NCBI RefSeq assembly: GCF_014195485.1
Contig: NZ_JACIBU010000001.1
Coordinates: 496,001 to 560,000 of the forward strand
Source of the DNA: Modestobacter versicolor
GTDB lineage: Bacteria; Actinomycetota; Actinomycetes; Mycobacteriales; Geodermatophilaceae
Length of the DNA: 64,000 bases
Direction of reading: 5' to 3'
Numbering within the stretch: position 1 is the stretch's first letter; each line of letters begins with the position of its first letter. The position numbers and the translations under genes are program-made. Shown one piece after another: positions 40,062 to 48,402 of the stretch. The notes under the pieces are model-generated. The model saw only the letters and a list, made by a program, of their open reading frames with translations. It was not told where the DNA came from and did no database searches.

Positions 40062-40961
40062 TCAGTCCACCCGCGGGGTGAGCAGGTCCGGCAGACCGAT
40101 GCGGTCGTAGAACTCCCGCCGGACCCGGTCGCCGACGCCGTAGACCTCCTCGGCGCCGTCGCCGGCCGGGTCGATGTGCACCCGGTAGGGCCGGCTGCCC
40201 CGGGGCGCGTCCACCGCGGCGACGATCTGCCGGGCCACCTCGGCCGGGTCGGCGTCGGGCGGGGACAGCTCCGCCAGCCGCGCCGACACCTGGTCCATGA
40301 GCCCCGCGTAGCGCTCCTCGTAGGCAGCCGCGACCGCCTCGTCGGCGGCGTGCCCGGCGTTGGCGAAGTGGTGGGTGCCGGTGGTGAACGACCCCGGGAC
40401 GACGATCGTCGTCTCGATGCCGAACCGGGCGAGCTCGGCGGCGTAGCTGACCGCCAGCGAGTCCTCGGCCGCCTTCGCCGCGAAGTACGGCGCCAGGTAG
40501 GGCGGGGTGCCGCCGCGCGCGCTGGAGGACCCGACCCAGACCAGCAGGCCCCGCCCGCGGGCGCGCATCGAGGGCAGCACCGCCCGGTTGACCCGCTGGG
40601 TCGACAGCACGTTGACGTCGTAGGTGGCCGCCAGCTGCTCGGGGGTGAAGGCCTCGGTCGGGCCCAGCACCATGTGCCCGGCGTTGTGCACGACGACGTC
40701 CAGGTGGCCGTGCTCGGCGAGCACCTCGGCGACCCCGGCGTCCACCGACGCCTGGTCGGACACGTCGAGCTCCACCGCCCGCACGTCGGCGCCGTGCTCG
40801 GCGGCGAAGGCCGCCAGGTCGGCCACCGCCTGCGCGTTGCGGCCGGTGGTCGCGCGCATGCCGGCCCACACCGAGTGCCCGGCCTCGGCCAGGGCCCGCA
40901 CGGTCATGGCGCCGAAGCCGCTGGAGGCCCCGGTGACCAGGACGCTCTGCCCGGCGGTCAC
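40062..40961 (-). CDS. SDR-family oxidoreductase (second of a coupled pair)
   Basis: A 299-residue SDR: VLVTGASSGFGAMTVRALAEAGHSVWAGMR, ELDVSD, VVHNAGHMVLGP (HNAG variant of NNAG), Ser in VWVGSSSARGGTPPYLAPYFAAKAA, with YFAAK as the YxxxK motif. A long C-terminal extension ends RREFYDRIGLPDLLTP. GTG 40961 overlaps the stop of the upstream SDR (GTGA), so the two SDRs are co-translated, suggesting successive or joint redox steps. Substrate unknown. Confidence 0.9.
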   Translation of the reverse strand: MTAGQSVLVTGASSGFGAMTVRALAEAGHSVWAGMRATTGRNAQAVADLAAFAAEHGADVRAVELDVSDQASVDAGVAEVLAEHGHLDVVVHNAGHMVLGPTEAFTPEQLAATYDVNVLSTQRVNRAVLPSMRARGRGLLVWVGSSSARGGTPPYLAPYFAAKAAEDSLAVSYAAELARFGIETTIVVPGSFTTGTHHFANAGHAADEAVAAAYEERYAGLMDQVSARLAELSPPDADPAEVARQIVAAVDAPRGSRPYRVHIDPAGDGAEEVYGVGDRVRREFYDRIGLPDLLTPRVD

Positions 40962-41713
40962 CGGGCCACCCCGCCGTTGACCAGCAGCACCTGGCCGTTG
41001 ACCCACCGGCCGGGACCGGCGAGGAAGGCGACGGTCTCGGCGATGTCGTCGGGCTGCCCGAGCCGCTCGAGCGGTGGGGCGGCGGCCAGCCGGTCGATGG
41101 TCTCCTGGTCCTTGCCGTCCAGGAACAGCGGCGTCGCCGTGGGCCCGGGGGCCACCGCGTTGACCGTCACGTCGCGGCCGCGCAGCTCCCTGGCCAGCAC
41201 CATGGTGAGCGCGTCGACCGCGCCCTTGGTGGCGACGTAGGCGCCGTAGGTGGGCAGCGCCAGCGAGGTGACCGACGTCGAGAAGTTGACCAGCGCGCCG
41301 CCGGGCCGCAGCCGCCGCACGGCCTGCTGGTCGACGACGACGGTGCCGCGCACGTTGGTCCGGTGCATCCGGTCGAAGTCGGCCAGGTCGAGCTCCGCCA
41401 GCGGGGCCAGCAGCATGATGCCGGCGGTGTGCACGACGACGTCGACGCCGCCGTGCGCCTGCTCGACGCGGTCGAAGAGGGCGGCGACCTCGCCCTCGTC
41501 CGCGACGTCGGCCTGCTCGGCGGTGGCCTGCCCGCCGGCGGCGACGATGTCGGCCACGACCTGCTCCGCCCGGTCCGGCCGCCCGGCGTAGGCGACGACC
41601 ACGGTCATGCCGTCCCGCGCCAGCCGCCGGGAGACAGCGGCGCCGATGCCGCCCGAGCCGCCGGTCACGACGGCGACCCGCGGGAGCCGTTCTGGGAGGG
41701 GTGTCTGCGTCAT
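40958..41713 (-). CDS. SDR-family oxidoreductase (first of a coupled pair)
   Basis: A 251-residue classical SDR: VAVVTGGSGGIGAAVSRRLA, ADVADEGEV, VVHTAGIMLLAPL (TAG variant of NNAG), Ser of VNFSTSVTSLALPTYGAYVATKGA and YVATK (about 156-160), then NAVAPGPTATPLF and the C-terminal WVNGQVLLVNGGVAR. The form is that of FabG-like 3-oxoacyl or sugar dehydrogenases. ATG 41713; the AraC regulator gene ends 60 bp upstream on the same strand. Confidence 0.92.
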   Translation of the reverse strand: MTQTPLPERLPRVAVVTGGSGGIGAAVSRRLARDGMTVVVAYAGRPDRAEQVVADIVAAGGQATAEQADVADEGEVAALFDRVEQAHGGVDVVVHTAGIMLLAPLAELDLADFDRMHRTNVRGTVVVDQQAVRRLRPGGALVNFSTSVTSLALPTYGAYVATKGAVDALTMVLARELRGRDVTVNAVAPGPTATPLFLDGKDQETIDRLAAAPPLERLGQPDDIAETVAFLAGPGRWVNGQVLLVNGGVAR

Positions 41714-41772
41714 GCGGGGACGCTCGCGCGGCGCGGGCGGTGACCGCTTCCACCGCGTTGCTGCCCGACCGC

Positions 41773-42615
41773 CTACTTCTTGCGGTGCCCGCCCACGTCC
41801 GCCCGGTAGCGGGTGGGCGTGGTCTGCAGCTCCCGCCCGAACGCGGCGGTCAGGTGGCCGGGGCTGCTGAACCCGCAGGCGTAGGCGATGTCGGTGACCG
41901 ACCGCGCCGTCGTCCGCAGCAGGTGCTGCGCCGCCTCCACCCGCAGCCGGGCCACGAACCGCATCGGCGTGCTGCCGGTCTCGGCCTTGAACACCCGGAG
42001 GAAGTGCCAGGGCGAGAGGTCGGCGACCGCGGCCAGCTCGGCGAGGGTCAGCGGCTCGGCCAGGTGCGCGGTGACGTAGGACCGGACCACCGCCGTTCGC
42101 CGGGTCTCCGGGCGCGGTGCCGGCAGCGGGGGCAGGGCGCCGTACCGGGTGAGCAGGTGCACGGCCAGGAACTGGGCGGCGGTCTCGGCGTACAGCTCCG
42201 GCGCGCCGCTGGCCCGGGCGCGCGCCAGGGCGGTCACGACGGCGACGGTGGTGTCGTCGGCGGCGTCCAACCGGTCCATCTCGGGGAGCGTCGTCCGGCC
42301 CCACAGCTGTGCGGCGACCTCGCCGATCGTGCGGCCGGGGATGCCCACCTGGACGGTGACCACCGGCTCGTCGGACGTCGCGCGCCACCGCAGCCGGGTG
42401 CCGCGCCCCGGGGCGGTCAGGCTCACCGTGCCCGGGCCGTGCTCGGCCCCCCGCCACTGCCCGGAGGAGCCGGACTCGATGCGCTTGTGGCCGCTCTCCA
42501 GGACCACCACCCGCTGGACGTCGGCCGGCGCGATCCGCAGCTCCTCGACCTCCGCCGGGTCGTGCACCCGGCGGACGGACAGCGACCGCCAGGGGCTGCT
42601 GTCCAGGTCCAGCAT
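41773..42615 (-). CDS. AraC-family transcriptional regulator
   Basis: A 280-residue regulator. The N-terminal half (about 30-165) is a cupin-like AraC-binding-domain type with LSVRRVHDPAEVEELRIAPADVQRVVVLESG. The C-terminal double HTH is LTLAELAAVADLSPWHFLRVFKAETGSTPMRFVARLRVEAAQHLL and SVTDIAYACGFSSPGHLTAAFGRELQTTPTRYR. Start ATG 42615 lies inside the stop of the upstream MmyB gene (TGATG). Downstream on the same strand are the coupled SDRs, its probable targets. Confidence 0.9.
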   Translation of the reverse strand: MLDLDSSPWRSLSVRRVHDPAEVEELRIAPADVQRVVVLESGHKRIESGSSGQWRGAEHGPGTVSLTAPGRGTRLRWRATSDEPVVTVQVGIPGRTIGEVAAQLWGRTTLPEMDRLDAADDTTVAVVTALARARASGAPELYAETAAQFLAVHLLTRYGALPPLPAPRPETRRTAVVRSYVTAHLAEPLTLAELAAVADLSPWHFLRVFKAETGSTPMRFVARLRVEAAQHLLRTTARSVTDIAYACGFSSPGHLTAAFGRELQTTPTRYRADVGGHRKK

Positions 42616-43466
42616 CACGGCCGGGAGCTCCGCGCGACGTCCGGTGCCGTGGCGGCGGCGGAGGCGAGGAGGGTCAGCTTCTCGGCGTCGCTGGAGCCGG
42701 CATCGGGGTGGTAGACGACCAGGTTCAGGTCGTCCGCGCCGTCGATGGCCAGCCGCTCGCGGTTGAGCGTCAGCTCCCCGACCTGCGGGTGGTCGAACAG
42801 GATCGGCGTCCCGCGCTGCCCGCGCACCTCGTGCCGCGCCCAGAGCTGGCGGAACCGGGCGCTCGCCAGGCACAGCTCGCCGGTGAGCTCGATGAACCGG
42901 GGGTCGTCGACGTCGGTGCCCACCGCCTGCCGCAGGTTCGCGACGTAGCACTCCGTGACGGCCTCCCACTGGACGTGCAGCGCCTGCACGGCCGGGTCCA
43001 GGAAGAGGTCGCGCAGCTGGTTGGTGCCGACGGCGAAGGTGGGGGAGAGCGCCGTGGCCAGCCGGTTGACGGCCAGCACGTCGAAGTAGCGGTCCTCGAT
43101 GAAGGCCGGCTGGGCGAGGGAGTCCAGCAGCTTGAGCGCCCCCGGGGGCGGGGCCTGCCGGCGGGGCCGGCGCCTGCGCTGCCGCGGGACCTCGGCGACC
43201 AGCGACAGCAGGTGGGCGAAGTGCTCGTCGTCGAGCTGCAGCACCCGGGCGATGGACTCCAGCACCTGGACCGAGGGGTGGCGGTCGCGGCCGCGTTCCA
43301 GTCGCAGGTAGTAGTCGGCGCTGATGCCGGCGAGCATCGCGACCTCCTCGCGGCGCAGCCCCGGCACCCGCCGCACACCGACGTCGGGCACGCCCGCCTG
43401 CTGCGGGGTCACCAGCCCGCGGCGGGCCCGCAGGAAGGCCCCGAGCGCGTTCGTCGACTCACTCAC
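42615..43466 (-). CDS. MmyB-like XRE-family transcriptional regulator (copy 3)
   Basis: A 283-residue regulator with HTH LGAFLRARRGLVTPQQAGVP...VPGLRREEVAMLAGISADYYLRLERGRD (about 8-61), a basic linker (RQRRRRPRRQ) and the MmyB domain (VNRLATALSP, LWARHEV, HPQVGELTLNRERLAI). GTG 43466 starts MSESTNALGAFL. Divergent from an SDR followed by an MFS gene; its stop is coupled to an AraC gene (TGATG). Third of three such regulators in the window. Confidence 0.92.
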   Translation of the reverse strand: MSESTNALGAFLRARRGLVTPQQAGVPDVGVRRVPGLRREEVAMLAGISADYYLRLERGRDRHPSVQVLESIARVLQLDDEHFAHLLSLVAEVPRQRRRRPRRQAPPPGALKLLDSLAQPAFIEDRYFDVLAVNRLATALSPTFAVGTNQLRDLFLDPAVQALHVQWEAVTECYVANLRQAVGTDVDDPRFIELTGELCLASARFRQLWARHEVRGQRGTPILFDHPQVGELTLNRERLAIDGADDLNLVVYHPDAGSSDAEKLTLLASAAATAPDVARSSRP

Positions 43467-43505
43467 CCGCCGAGCGTAGGACGCCGCGCGCCGGTCAGCG
43501 GGGGT

Positions 43506-43520
43506 CCTGCCACACCCCAG
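43506..43520. promoter_or_regulatory. Candidate operator between MmyB regulator 3 and its SDR
   Basis: CCTGCCACACCCCAG after a GGGGG run, in the 136-bp divergent region. It matches CCTGCCACTACCC at 21290-21302 in front of regulator 2, which is the same family in the same arrangement. Confidence 0.4.
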
Positions 43521-43602
43521 GCTGCGCAGGGCTCTGGGTGGACCGGGCCGCCGTTCCTAGCGTCGTCGACGGCTCAGCCGAGCCACCGACGAGAGAGAAG
43601 AC

Positions 43603-44286
43603 ATGACCGTCACACTGATCACCGGGGCCAACAAGGGCATCGGGTACGAGACCGCCCGGCAGCTCCTGGAGCGGGGGCACGAGGTCTACCTCGGCGCCCG
43701 GGACGTCGAGCGCGGGGAGAAGGCCGCCGCGGAGCTCGGGGCGCGCTCGGTCCAGCTCGACGTCACCGACGACGCGTCGGTGGGCCGCGCGCTGGCGACG
43801 ATCGAGGCGGCCGAGGGCCGGCTGGACCTCCTGGTGCACAACGCGGGCGTGCTGGAGACCGGGCTGGACGGCCCCGCCGCGCTGCGCTCCTTCGACGTCA
43901 ACGCGGTCGGGATCGTGCGGGTCACCGAGGCGGCGCTGCCGCTGCTGCGCAGGTCCGCCGCGCCGAGGGTGGTCACGATCTCCAGCAGCATGGGGTCGTT
44001 CTGGGCGGTCACCAACCCGGACCGGCCGGAGTCCGCCATGCCGCTCGCGCTGTACGCGGCGTCCAAGGCCGCCGCCACCATGCTCACGCTGCAGTACGCC
44101 AAGGCGCACCCGGGCATCACGTTCACCGCGCTCGAGCCGGGCACCACGGCCACCGACATGACCGCCGCCTTCGGGATCGGGCGGCCGGTGGCCGACAGTG
44201 CCCGGGTCGTCGTCCGGCTGGCCACCCAGGACCCGGCCGGTCCGTCGGGGACCCTGCAGGACGAGGCGGGCCTGCTCCCGTGGTGA
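43603..44286 (+). CDS. SDR-family oxidoreductase (divergent from MmyB regulator 3)
   Basis: A 227-residue SDR: LITGANKGIGYETARQLLERGHEVYLGARD, LVHNAGVLETG (HNAG variant), Ser in VVTISSSMGSFWAV and YAASK (about 149-153). It is slightly short and ends SGTLQDEAGLLPW, a carbonyl-reductase-like tail. AGAGAGAAGAC precedes ATG 43603. Its stop overlaps the MFS start (GTGA), forming a two-gene unit opposite the MmyB regulator. Confidence 0.92.
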   Translation: MTVTLITGANKGIGYETARQLLERGHEVYLGARDVERGEKAAAELGARSVQLDVTDDASVGRALATIEAAEGRLDLLVHNAGVLETGLDGPAALRSFDVNAVGIVRVTEAALPLLRRSAAPRVVTISSSMGSFWAVTNPDRPESAMPLALYAASKAAATMLTLQYAKAHPGITFTALEPGTTATDMTAAFGIGRPVADSARVVVRLATQDPAGPSGTLQDEAGLLPW

Positions 44287-45488
44287 CCACCGGTGAACGG
44301 GTCGACGTCCCCGCTGCGCCGCCGCGGGGTGCGTCCTGGGCCGGCGTCGTCTCGCTGGGCCTGGGGGTCTTCGCCATCGTCATGTCGGAGTTCCTGCCGG
44401 CCAGCCTGCTGCCGCGGATCGCCGACGACCTGGGCGTGTCCGCCGGCACGGCCGGTCAGAGCGTCACGATGACGGCCCTCGCGGCGGCGGTCTCGGCGCT
44501 GTGCATCTCGGTGGTCCTGCCCCGCGCGGACCGGCGCCGGGTGATGATCGGGCTGACCGCGCTCGCGGTCGTCTCCGACGTCGTCGTCGCGCTGGCGCCG
44601 AACCTGGTGGTGCTGCTGGCCGCGCGGCTGCTGCTGGGCGTCGCCCTCGGCGGGTTCTGGGCCATGGCCACCGCGATGGCGGCACACCTGGTGCCCGCCG
44701 ACCACCTGGGGCGCGCGCTGACCGTCATCAACGCCGGTGTCGCGCTGGCCACCGTCGCCGCCGTCCCGCTGGGGTCGTGGCTCGGCGAGGTGTGGGGGTG
44801 GCGCGGCGTCTTCGCCCTGGGCGCCGGCGTCGCGGTGCTGGCGCTGACCGTGCAGGCGGCGACCCTGCCGCGCGTCCCGCCCACCGCGGCGAGCGGGCTG
44901 CGGGCGCTGGGGTCGGTGTTGCGCTCCCGTGTCGTGCTGCTCGGCCTGCTCGCGCTGCTGTTGGTGTTCGGCGGGCACTTCAGCGGCTTCACCTACATCC
45001 GGCCGGCCGTGCAGGGCATGTCCGACGTCGGGGCCGCTGGGCTCGCCGCGCTGCTGCTCGTGTTCGGGATCGCGAGCTTCCTCGGCACGGCGGTGAGCGG
45101 GCCGCTGGCCGACCGGGCGCCGCGGGTGGGGGTCATCGGCTTCCCCGCCGTCCTCGGGGTCGGGATGCTGGCCCTGCTCGCCGGCGGCGGGTCGACCGTC
45201 GGCCTGTTCGGCGCGGCCGTGCTGTGGGGGTTCGGCTTCGGCGGTGTGCCGACGACGGTGCTGAGCTGGGGTGCCCGGACCGAGCCGGCCCGGCTGGAGC
45301 AGGTCGGCGGGCTGATCGTGACGGTCTGCAACGTCGCGATCGCCGTCGGGGCGATCGCCGGCGGGTTCCTGGTGGACGGCGTCGCCACCGGCGCGCCGCT
45401 GGTCGCCGGCGGCGTCGCCGCGATCGCCGGCGCCCTGGTGTTCAGCGGCCTCCGGGGCGGGGAGCGCGTCCCCGCCCCGGCGGGCTGA
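44283..45488 (+). CDS. MFS transporter (DHA1-like efflux pump)
   Basis: A 401-residue 12-helix MFS protein, close in form to the one at 19136-20350: FAIVMSEFLPASLLPRIADDLGVSAGTAGQSVTMTALAAAVSALCISVVLPRADRRRVMIGL, and GGHFSGFTYIRPAVQGMSDVGAAGLAALLLVFGIASFLGTAVSGPLADR at the start of the second half. Probably drug or metabolite efflux. GTG 44283 is coupled to the SDR stop. Adjacent MmyB regulator, SDR and pump suggest a small detoxification unit. Confidence 0.92.
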   Translation: MTTGERVDVPAAPPRGASWAGVVSLGLGVFAIVMSEFLPASLLPRIADDLGVSAGTAGQSVTMTALAAAVSALCISVVLPRADRRRVMIGLTALAVVSDVVVALAPNLVVLLAARLLLGVALGGFWAMATAMAAHLVPADHLGRALTVINAGVALATVAAVPLGSWLGEVWGWRGVFALGAGVAVLALTVQAATLPRVPPTAASGLRALGSVLRSRVVLLGLLALLLVFGGHFSGFTYIRPAVQGMSDVGAAGLAALLLVFGIASFLGTAVSGPLADRAPRVGVIGFPAVLGVGMLALLAGGGSTVGLFGAAVLWGFGFGGVPTTVLSWGARTEPARLEQVGGLIVTVCNVAIAVGAIAGGFLVDGVATGAPLVAGGVAAIAGALVFSGLRGGERVPAPAG

Positions 45489-45498
45489 GCTGCCGGCG

Positions 45499-45525
45499 GG
45501 GCGCCCCTGGACCGCAGGGGCGCCC
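45499..45525. terminator. Bidirectional hairpin between MFS and MaoC genes
   Basis: GGGCGCCCCT (45499-45508) and AGGGGCGCCC (45516-45525) with a 7-base loop, between the convergent stops at 45488 and 45531. Confidence 0.8.
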
Positions 45526-45530
45526 GCGGG

Positions 45531-45989
45531 TCAGCCGCCGTAGGTGCGGGTGACCCACTCGGCGATGCAGACGGGCTTGTCGCCGCCCTCCCGCTCCACG
45601 GTGACGGCCAGGGTGTTCTGCACGCCGCCGGCGACCTGCTCGACGTCCTTGAGGGTCACCCGGGCGCGGACCTTCGACCCGACCGGGACCGGGGCGGGGA
45701 ACCGGACCTTGTTCAGGCCGTAGTTCACGCCCATGGTCGCGTCGGTGACCGTGTAGGTCTGCGAGACCAGCGGCACGATCAGCGACAGCGTCAGGTAGCC
45801 GTGCGCGATCGGGCCACCGAACGGGCTCTCCGCCTTGGCCCGCTCGACGTCGACGTGGATCCACTGGTGGTCACCGGTGGCCTCGGCGAACAGGTCCACC
45901 GCCTGCTGGGTCACCTCGTACCAGTCGCTGGTGCCCAGCTCCTGGCCCACGAGCTCGGGCAGCTCGGCGATGGTCGTGGTGGTGGTCAT
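45531..45989 (-). CDS. MaoC-family hydratase
   Basis: A 152-residue single hot-dog protein with the MaoC/(R)-hydratase motif FAEATGDHQWIHVDVERAKAESPFGGPIAHGYLTLSLI (about 34-71), where Asp and His form the catalytic pair. It ends VEREGGDKPVCIAEWVTRTY. Hydrates a trans-2-enoyl-CoA. In this operon it follows an acyl-CoA ligase and an SDR of the hydroxyacyl type, making activation, hydration and oxidation of a carboxylic acid side chain plausible. Start overlaps the ligase stop. Confidence 0.95.
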   Translation of the reverse strand: MTTTTTIAELPELVGQELGTSDWYEVTQQAVDLFAEATGDHQWIHVDVERAKAESPFGGPIAHGYLTLSLIVPLVSQTYTVTDATMGVNYGLNKVRFPAPVPVGSKVRARVTLKDVEQVAGGVQNTLAVTVEREGGDKPVCIAEWVTRTYGG

Positions 45990-47530
45990 GCGTCCTCCTC
46001 GGTGGGCACGTAGGTGTGCCGCAGGTCGGGCTTGCGGATCTTGCCGGTGGCGGTCTTCGGCAGCTCGGTCACGTAGCGGACCTGCTTGGGGACCTTGAAC
46101 CCGGCGAGGCGGGCGCGCAGCGTCGCGCGGAGCGCGTCGCCGTCCTGCGGGGCGCCGGGCGCCGGGACGACGATCGCCAGGCCGACCTCGCCCCAGTGCG
46201 GGTCGGGCACCCCGATCACCGCGACCTCCTGCACCTCGGGCAGCTCGAGCATCACGGACTCGACCTCGGCGGGGTACACGTTCTCCCCGCCCGAGATGAT
46301 CATGTCCTTGTACCGGTCGCGGATGTAGAGGTAGCCGTCCTCGTCGGTCGAGCCGGCGTCCCCGGAGTGGTACCAGCCGTCGACGATCGCCGCCGCGGTG
46401 GCCTCCGGGGCGTTCCAGTAGCCAGCCATGATGTTCGGCCCGGAGAGCACGATCTCGCCGACCTCGCCGGGCAGGCACTCGGTGCCGTCGGGCCGCACCA
46501 CCCGGACGTCGGTGAAGAACTGCGGCTTGCCCGCCGACCCGACGTGGCTGACCGCGTCGGCGCTGTCCAGGGCCGTGCCGGCCGGCGCCGACTCGGTCAT
46601 CCCGTACGCCTGCTGGACGGTGACCCCGCGGTCGAGCCAGGTGCGCAGCAGCGGCAGGGGGAGCGGGGCCCCGGCCGCGCCGATCGTGCGCAGCGCCGAC
46701 AGGTCCAGGGTGGTGAAGCCGGGCTGCCGGCTGAGCGCGTCCAGCATCGTCGGGACGGCGAAGAACGACGTCACCCGCTGCTCGGCGATGACCGCCAGGG
46801 TGGCCGGGGGGTCGAACCCGCGGACCAGCACCCCGCACCCGCCGCGCAGCAGGGTCGGGTTGAGCGTGCCGTTCAGCCCGCCGATGTGGAACAGCGGCGC
46901 CAGGGCGAGGGTGCGCTCGTCGGGGGTGAAGTCGAACCCGAGCACCTGGCTCATGCAGGCCCAGGTCATGTTGCCGTGGGTCAGCACCGCGCCCTTCGGA
47001 CGGCCCGTGGTGCCCGAGGTGTACATGATCAGGCAGTGGTCGTCGAGGGTGACGGTCTCGTCGCGCTGCACCGGCTCGGCGGCGGCGAGCAGCTCCTCCC
47101 AGTCCAGGGAGCCGGCACCGCCGGCCAACGGCGGCTCGGCCGCGACCCACGCCCGGACGGCGGGCAGGGCGGCGCGCAGCACGTCGGCCGTCCCGCCGTG
47201 CTCCCGGCCGTGCACGACCAGCGAGGCGCCGGAGTGCTCGAGCACGTACTGCGCCTCCGGCGGGGTCAGCCGGGCGTTGACCGGCACCCAGGTCGCGCCC
47301 AGCTGACCGCAGGCGTAGAGCGTCTCCAGCCCGGCGGGGTGGTTGGCGCCCAGCCAGGCGACCCGGTCACCCCGCTGGACGCCGAGCCCGGCCAGCGCCG
47401 ACGCGGCCCGCCGGACCCGCAGCGCGAACTCGCCGTGCGTCGTCGTGGCGCCCTCGAACCACAGCGCCGGCTTGTGCGGCGAGCTGCGCAGGTGCCGCTC
47501 GGGCCAGGAACCCAGACCGGCGTTCCTCAC
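45986..47530 (-). CDS. Acyl-CoA synthetase (AMP-forming ligase)
   Basis: A 514-residue ANL-superfamily ligase: P-loop-like LIMYTSGTTGRPKGAVLTH (about 168-186), LAPLFHIGGLNG, GAAGAPLPL, QAYGMTES (A5), YHSGDAGSTDEDGYLYIRDRYKDMIISGGENVYPAEVE (A7-A8 hinge) and the catalytic C-terminal Lys in LPKTATGKIRKPDL. Forms an acyl adenylate then the CoA thioester. Resembles long-chain/fadD3-type ligases. GTG 47530 is coupled to the amidohydrolase stop (GTGA). Confidence 0.95.
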   Translation of the reverse strand: MRNAGLGSWPERHLRSSPHKPALWFEGATTTHGEFALRVRRAASALAGLGVQRGDRVAWLGANHPAGLETLYACGQLGATWVPVNARLTPPEAQYVLEHSGASLVVHGREHGGTADVLRAALPAVRAWVAAEPPLAGGAGSLDWEELLAAAEPVQRDETVTLDDHCLIMYTSGTTGRPKGAVLTHGNMTWACMSQVLGFDFTPDERTLALAPLFHIGGLNGTLNPTLLRGGCGVLVRGFDPPATLAVIAEQRVTSFFAVPTMLDALSRQPGFTTLDLSALRTIGAAGAPLPLPLLRTWLDRGVTVQQAYGMTESAPAGTALDSADAVSHVGSAGKPQFFTDVRVVRPDGTECLPGEVGEIVLSGPNIMAGYWNAPEATAAAIVDGWYHSGDAGSTDEDGYLYIRDRYKDMIISGGENVYPAEVESVMLELPEVQEVAVIGVPDPHWGEVGLAIVVPAPGAPQDGDALRATLRARLAGFKVPKQVRYVTELPKTATGKIRKPDLRHTYVPTEEDA

Positions 47531-48402
47531 CGCAGCCCCAGGGCCCGGATCGCGTTCTCCTTCATGATCAGCGGCACGACCTCGGGCTTGACGTCCAGCT
47601 GCGCGAAGTCGGCGATCCAGCGCTCCGGACGCAGCAGCGGGTAGTCGGAGCCGAAGAGCACCTTGTGCTTGAGCAGCCCGTTCGCGGCCTTGACCAGCTG
47701 CGGCGGGAAGTACTTCGGCGACCAGCCGGACAGGTCGATGTAGGCGTTGGCCTTGTGCGTGGCCACCGAGATGGCGGCGTCCTGCCAGGGCACCGACGGG
47801 TGGGCCATGATGATCGTCAGCCCGGGGAAGTCGGCGGCGACGTCGTCGAGCAGCATCGGGTCGGAGTAGCGCAGCTTGATGCCCCGCCCGCCCGGCAGCC
47901 CGGCGCCGATCCCGGTCTGGCCGGTGTGGAAGAGCGCCGGCACGCCCAGGGACTGCAGCTCCTCGTACAGCGGGTAGACCGCCCGGTCGTTGGGCTCGAA
48001 GCCCTGCAGCGACGGGTGGAACTTGAACCCCCGTACGCCGTGGTGCTCCACCAGCTTGCGGGCCAGCCGGATGCCGGCCACCCCGCGGGCCGGGTCGACC
48101 GAGCCGAACGGGATGAGCACGTCGGGGTGCTCGGCCGCCAGGTCGGCGATCTCCTCGTTGGACAGCGGCGGCTGCCCGGTGGCCATCTCGGTGTCGACGG
48201 TGAAGACCACCGCGGCCATGTTGCGGGCGCGGTAGTCGGCGGCGATGTCGGGCACCGTCGGGTCGTAGGGGTCGCCCTTGAAGTACCTCGAGGCCGCCGC
48301 CGACAGCTCGTCGTCCAGCGCCATGTGGCCGTGGGTGTCGGCGTGCACGTGGGTGTGCACGTCGATGGCGACCAGCGCGTCGAGGTCCAGCTGCAGGGTC
48401 AC
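47527..48402 (-). CDS. Amidohydrolase_2-family protein
   Basis: A 291-residue amidohydrolase: IDVHTHVHADTHGH (HxH), GFKFHPSLQGFEPND, ALFHTGQTGIGAGLPGG, IIMAHPSVPWQD and the Asp in LFGSDYPLLRPERW. The Lys of GFKFHP replaces a usual bridging residue as in TIM-barrel decarboxylase-like relatives. Probably hydrolyses or decarboxylates an intermediate. GTG 48402 overlaps the SDR stop; the stretch upstream in frame is antisense-like filler. Second gene of the four-gene operon. Confidence 0.9.
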   Translation of the reverse strand: MTLQLDLDALVAIDVHTHVHADTHGHMALDDELSAAASRYFKGDPYDPTVPDIAADYRARNMAAVVFTVDTEMATGQPPLSNEEIADLAAEHPDVLIPFGSVDPARGVAGIRLARKLVEHHGVRGFKFHPSLQGFEPNDRAVYPLYEELQSLGVPALFHTGQTGIGAGLPGGRGIKLRYSDPMLLDDVAADFPGLTIIMAHPSVPWQDAAISVATHKANAYIDLSGWSPKYFPPQLVKAANGLLKHKVLFGSDYPLLRPERWIADFAQLDVKPEVVPLIMKENAIRALGLR

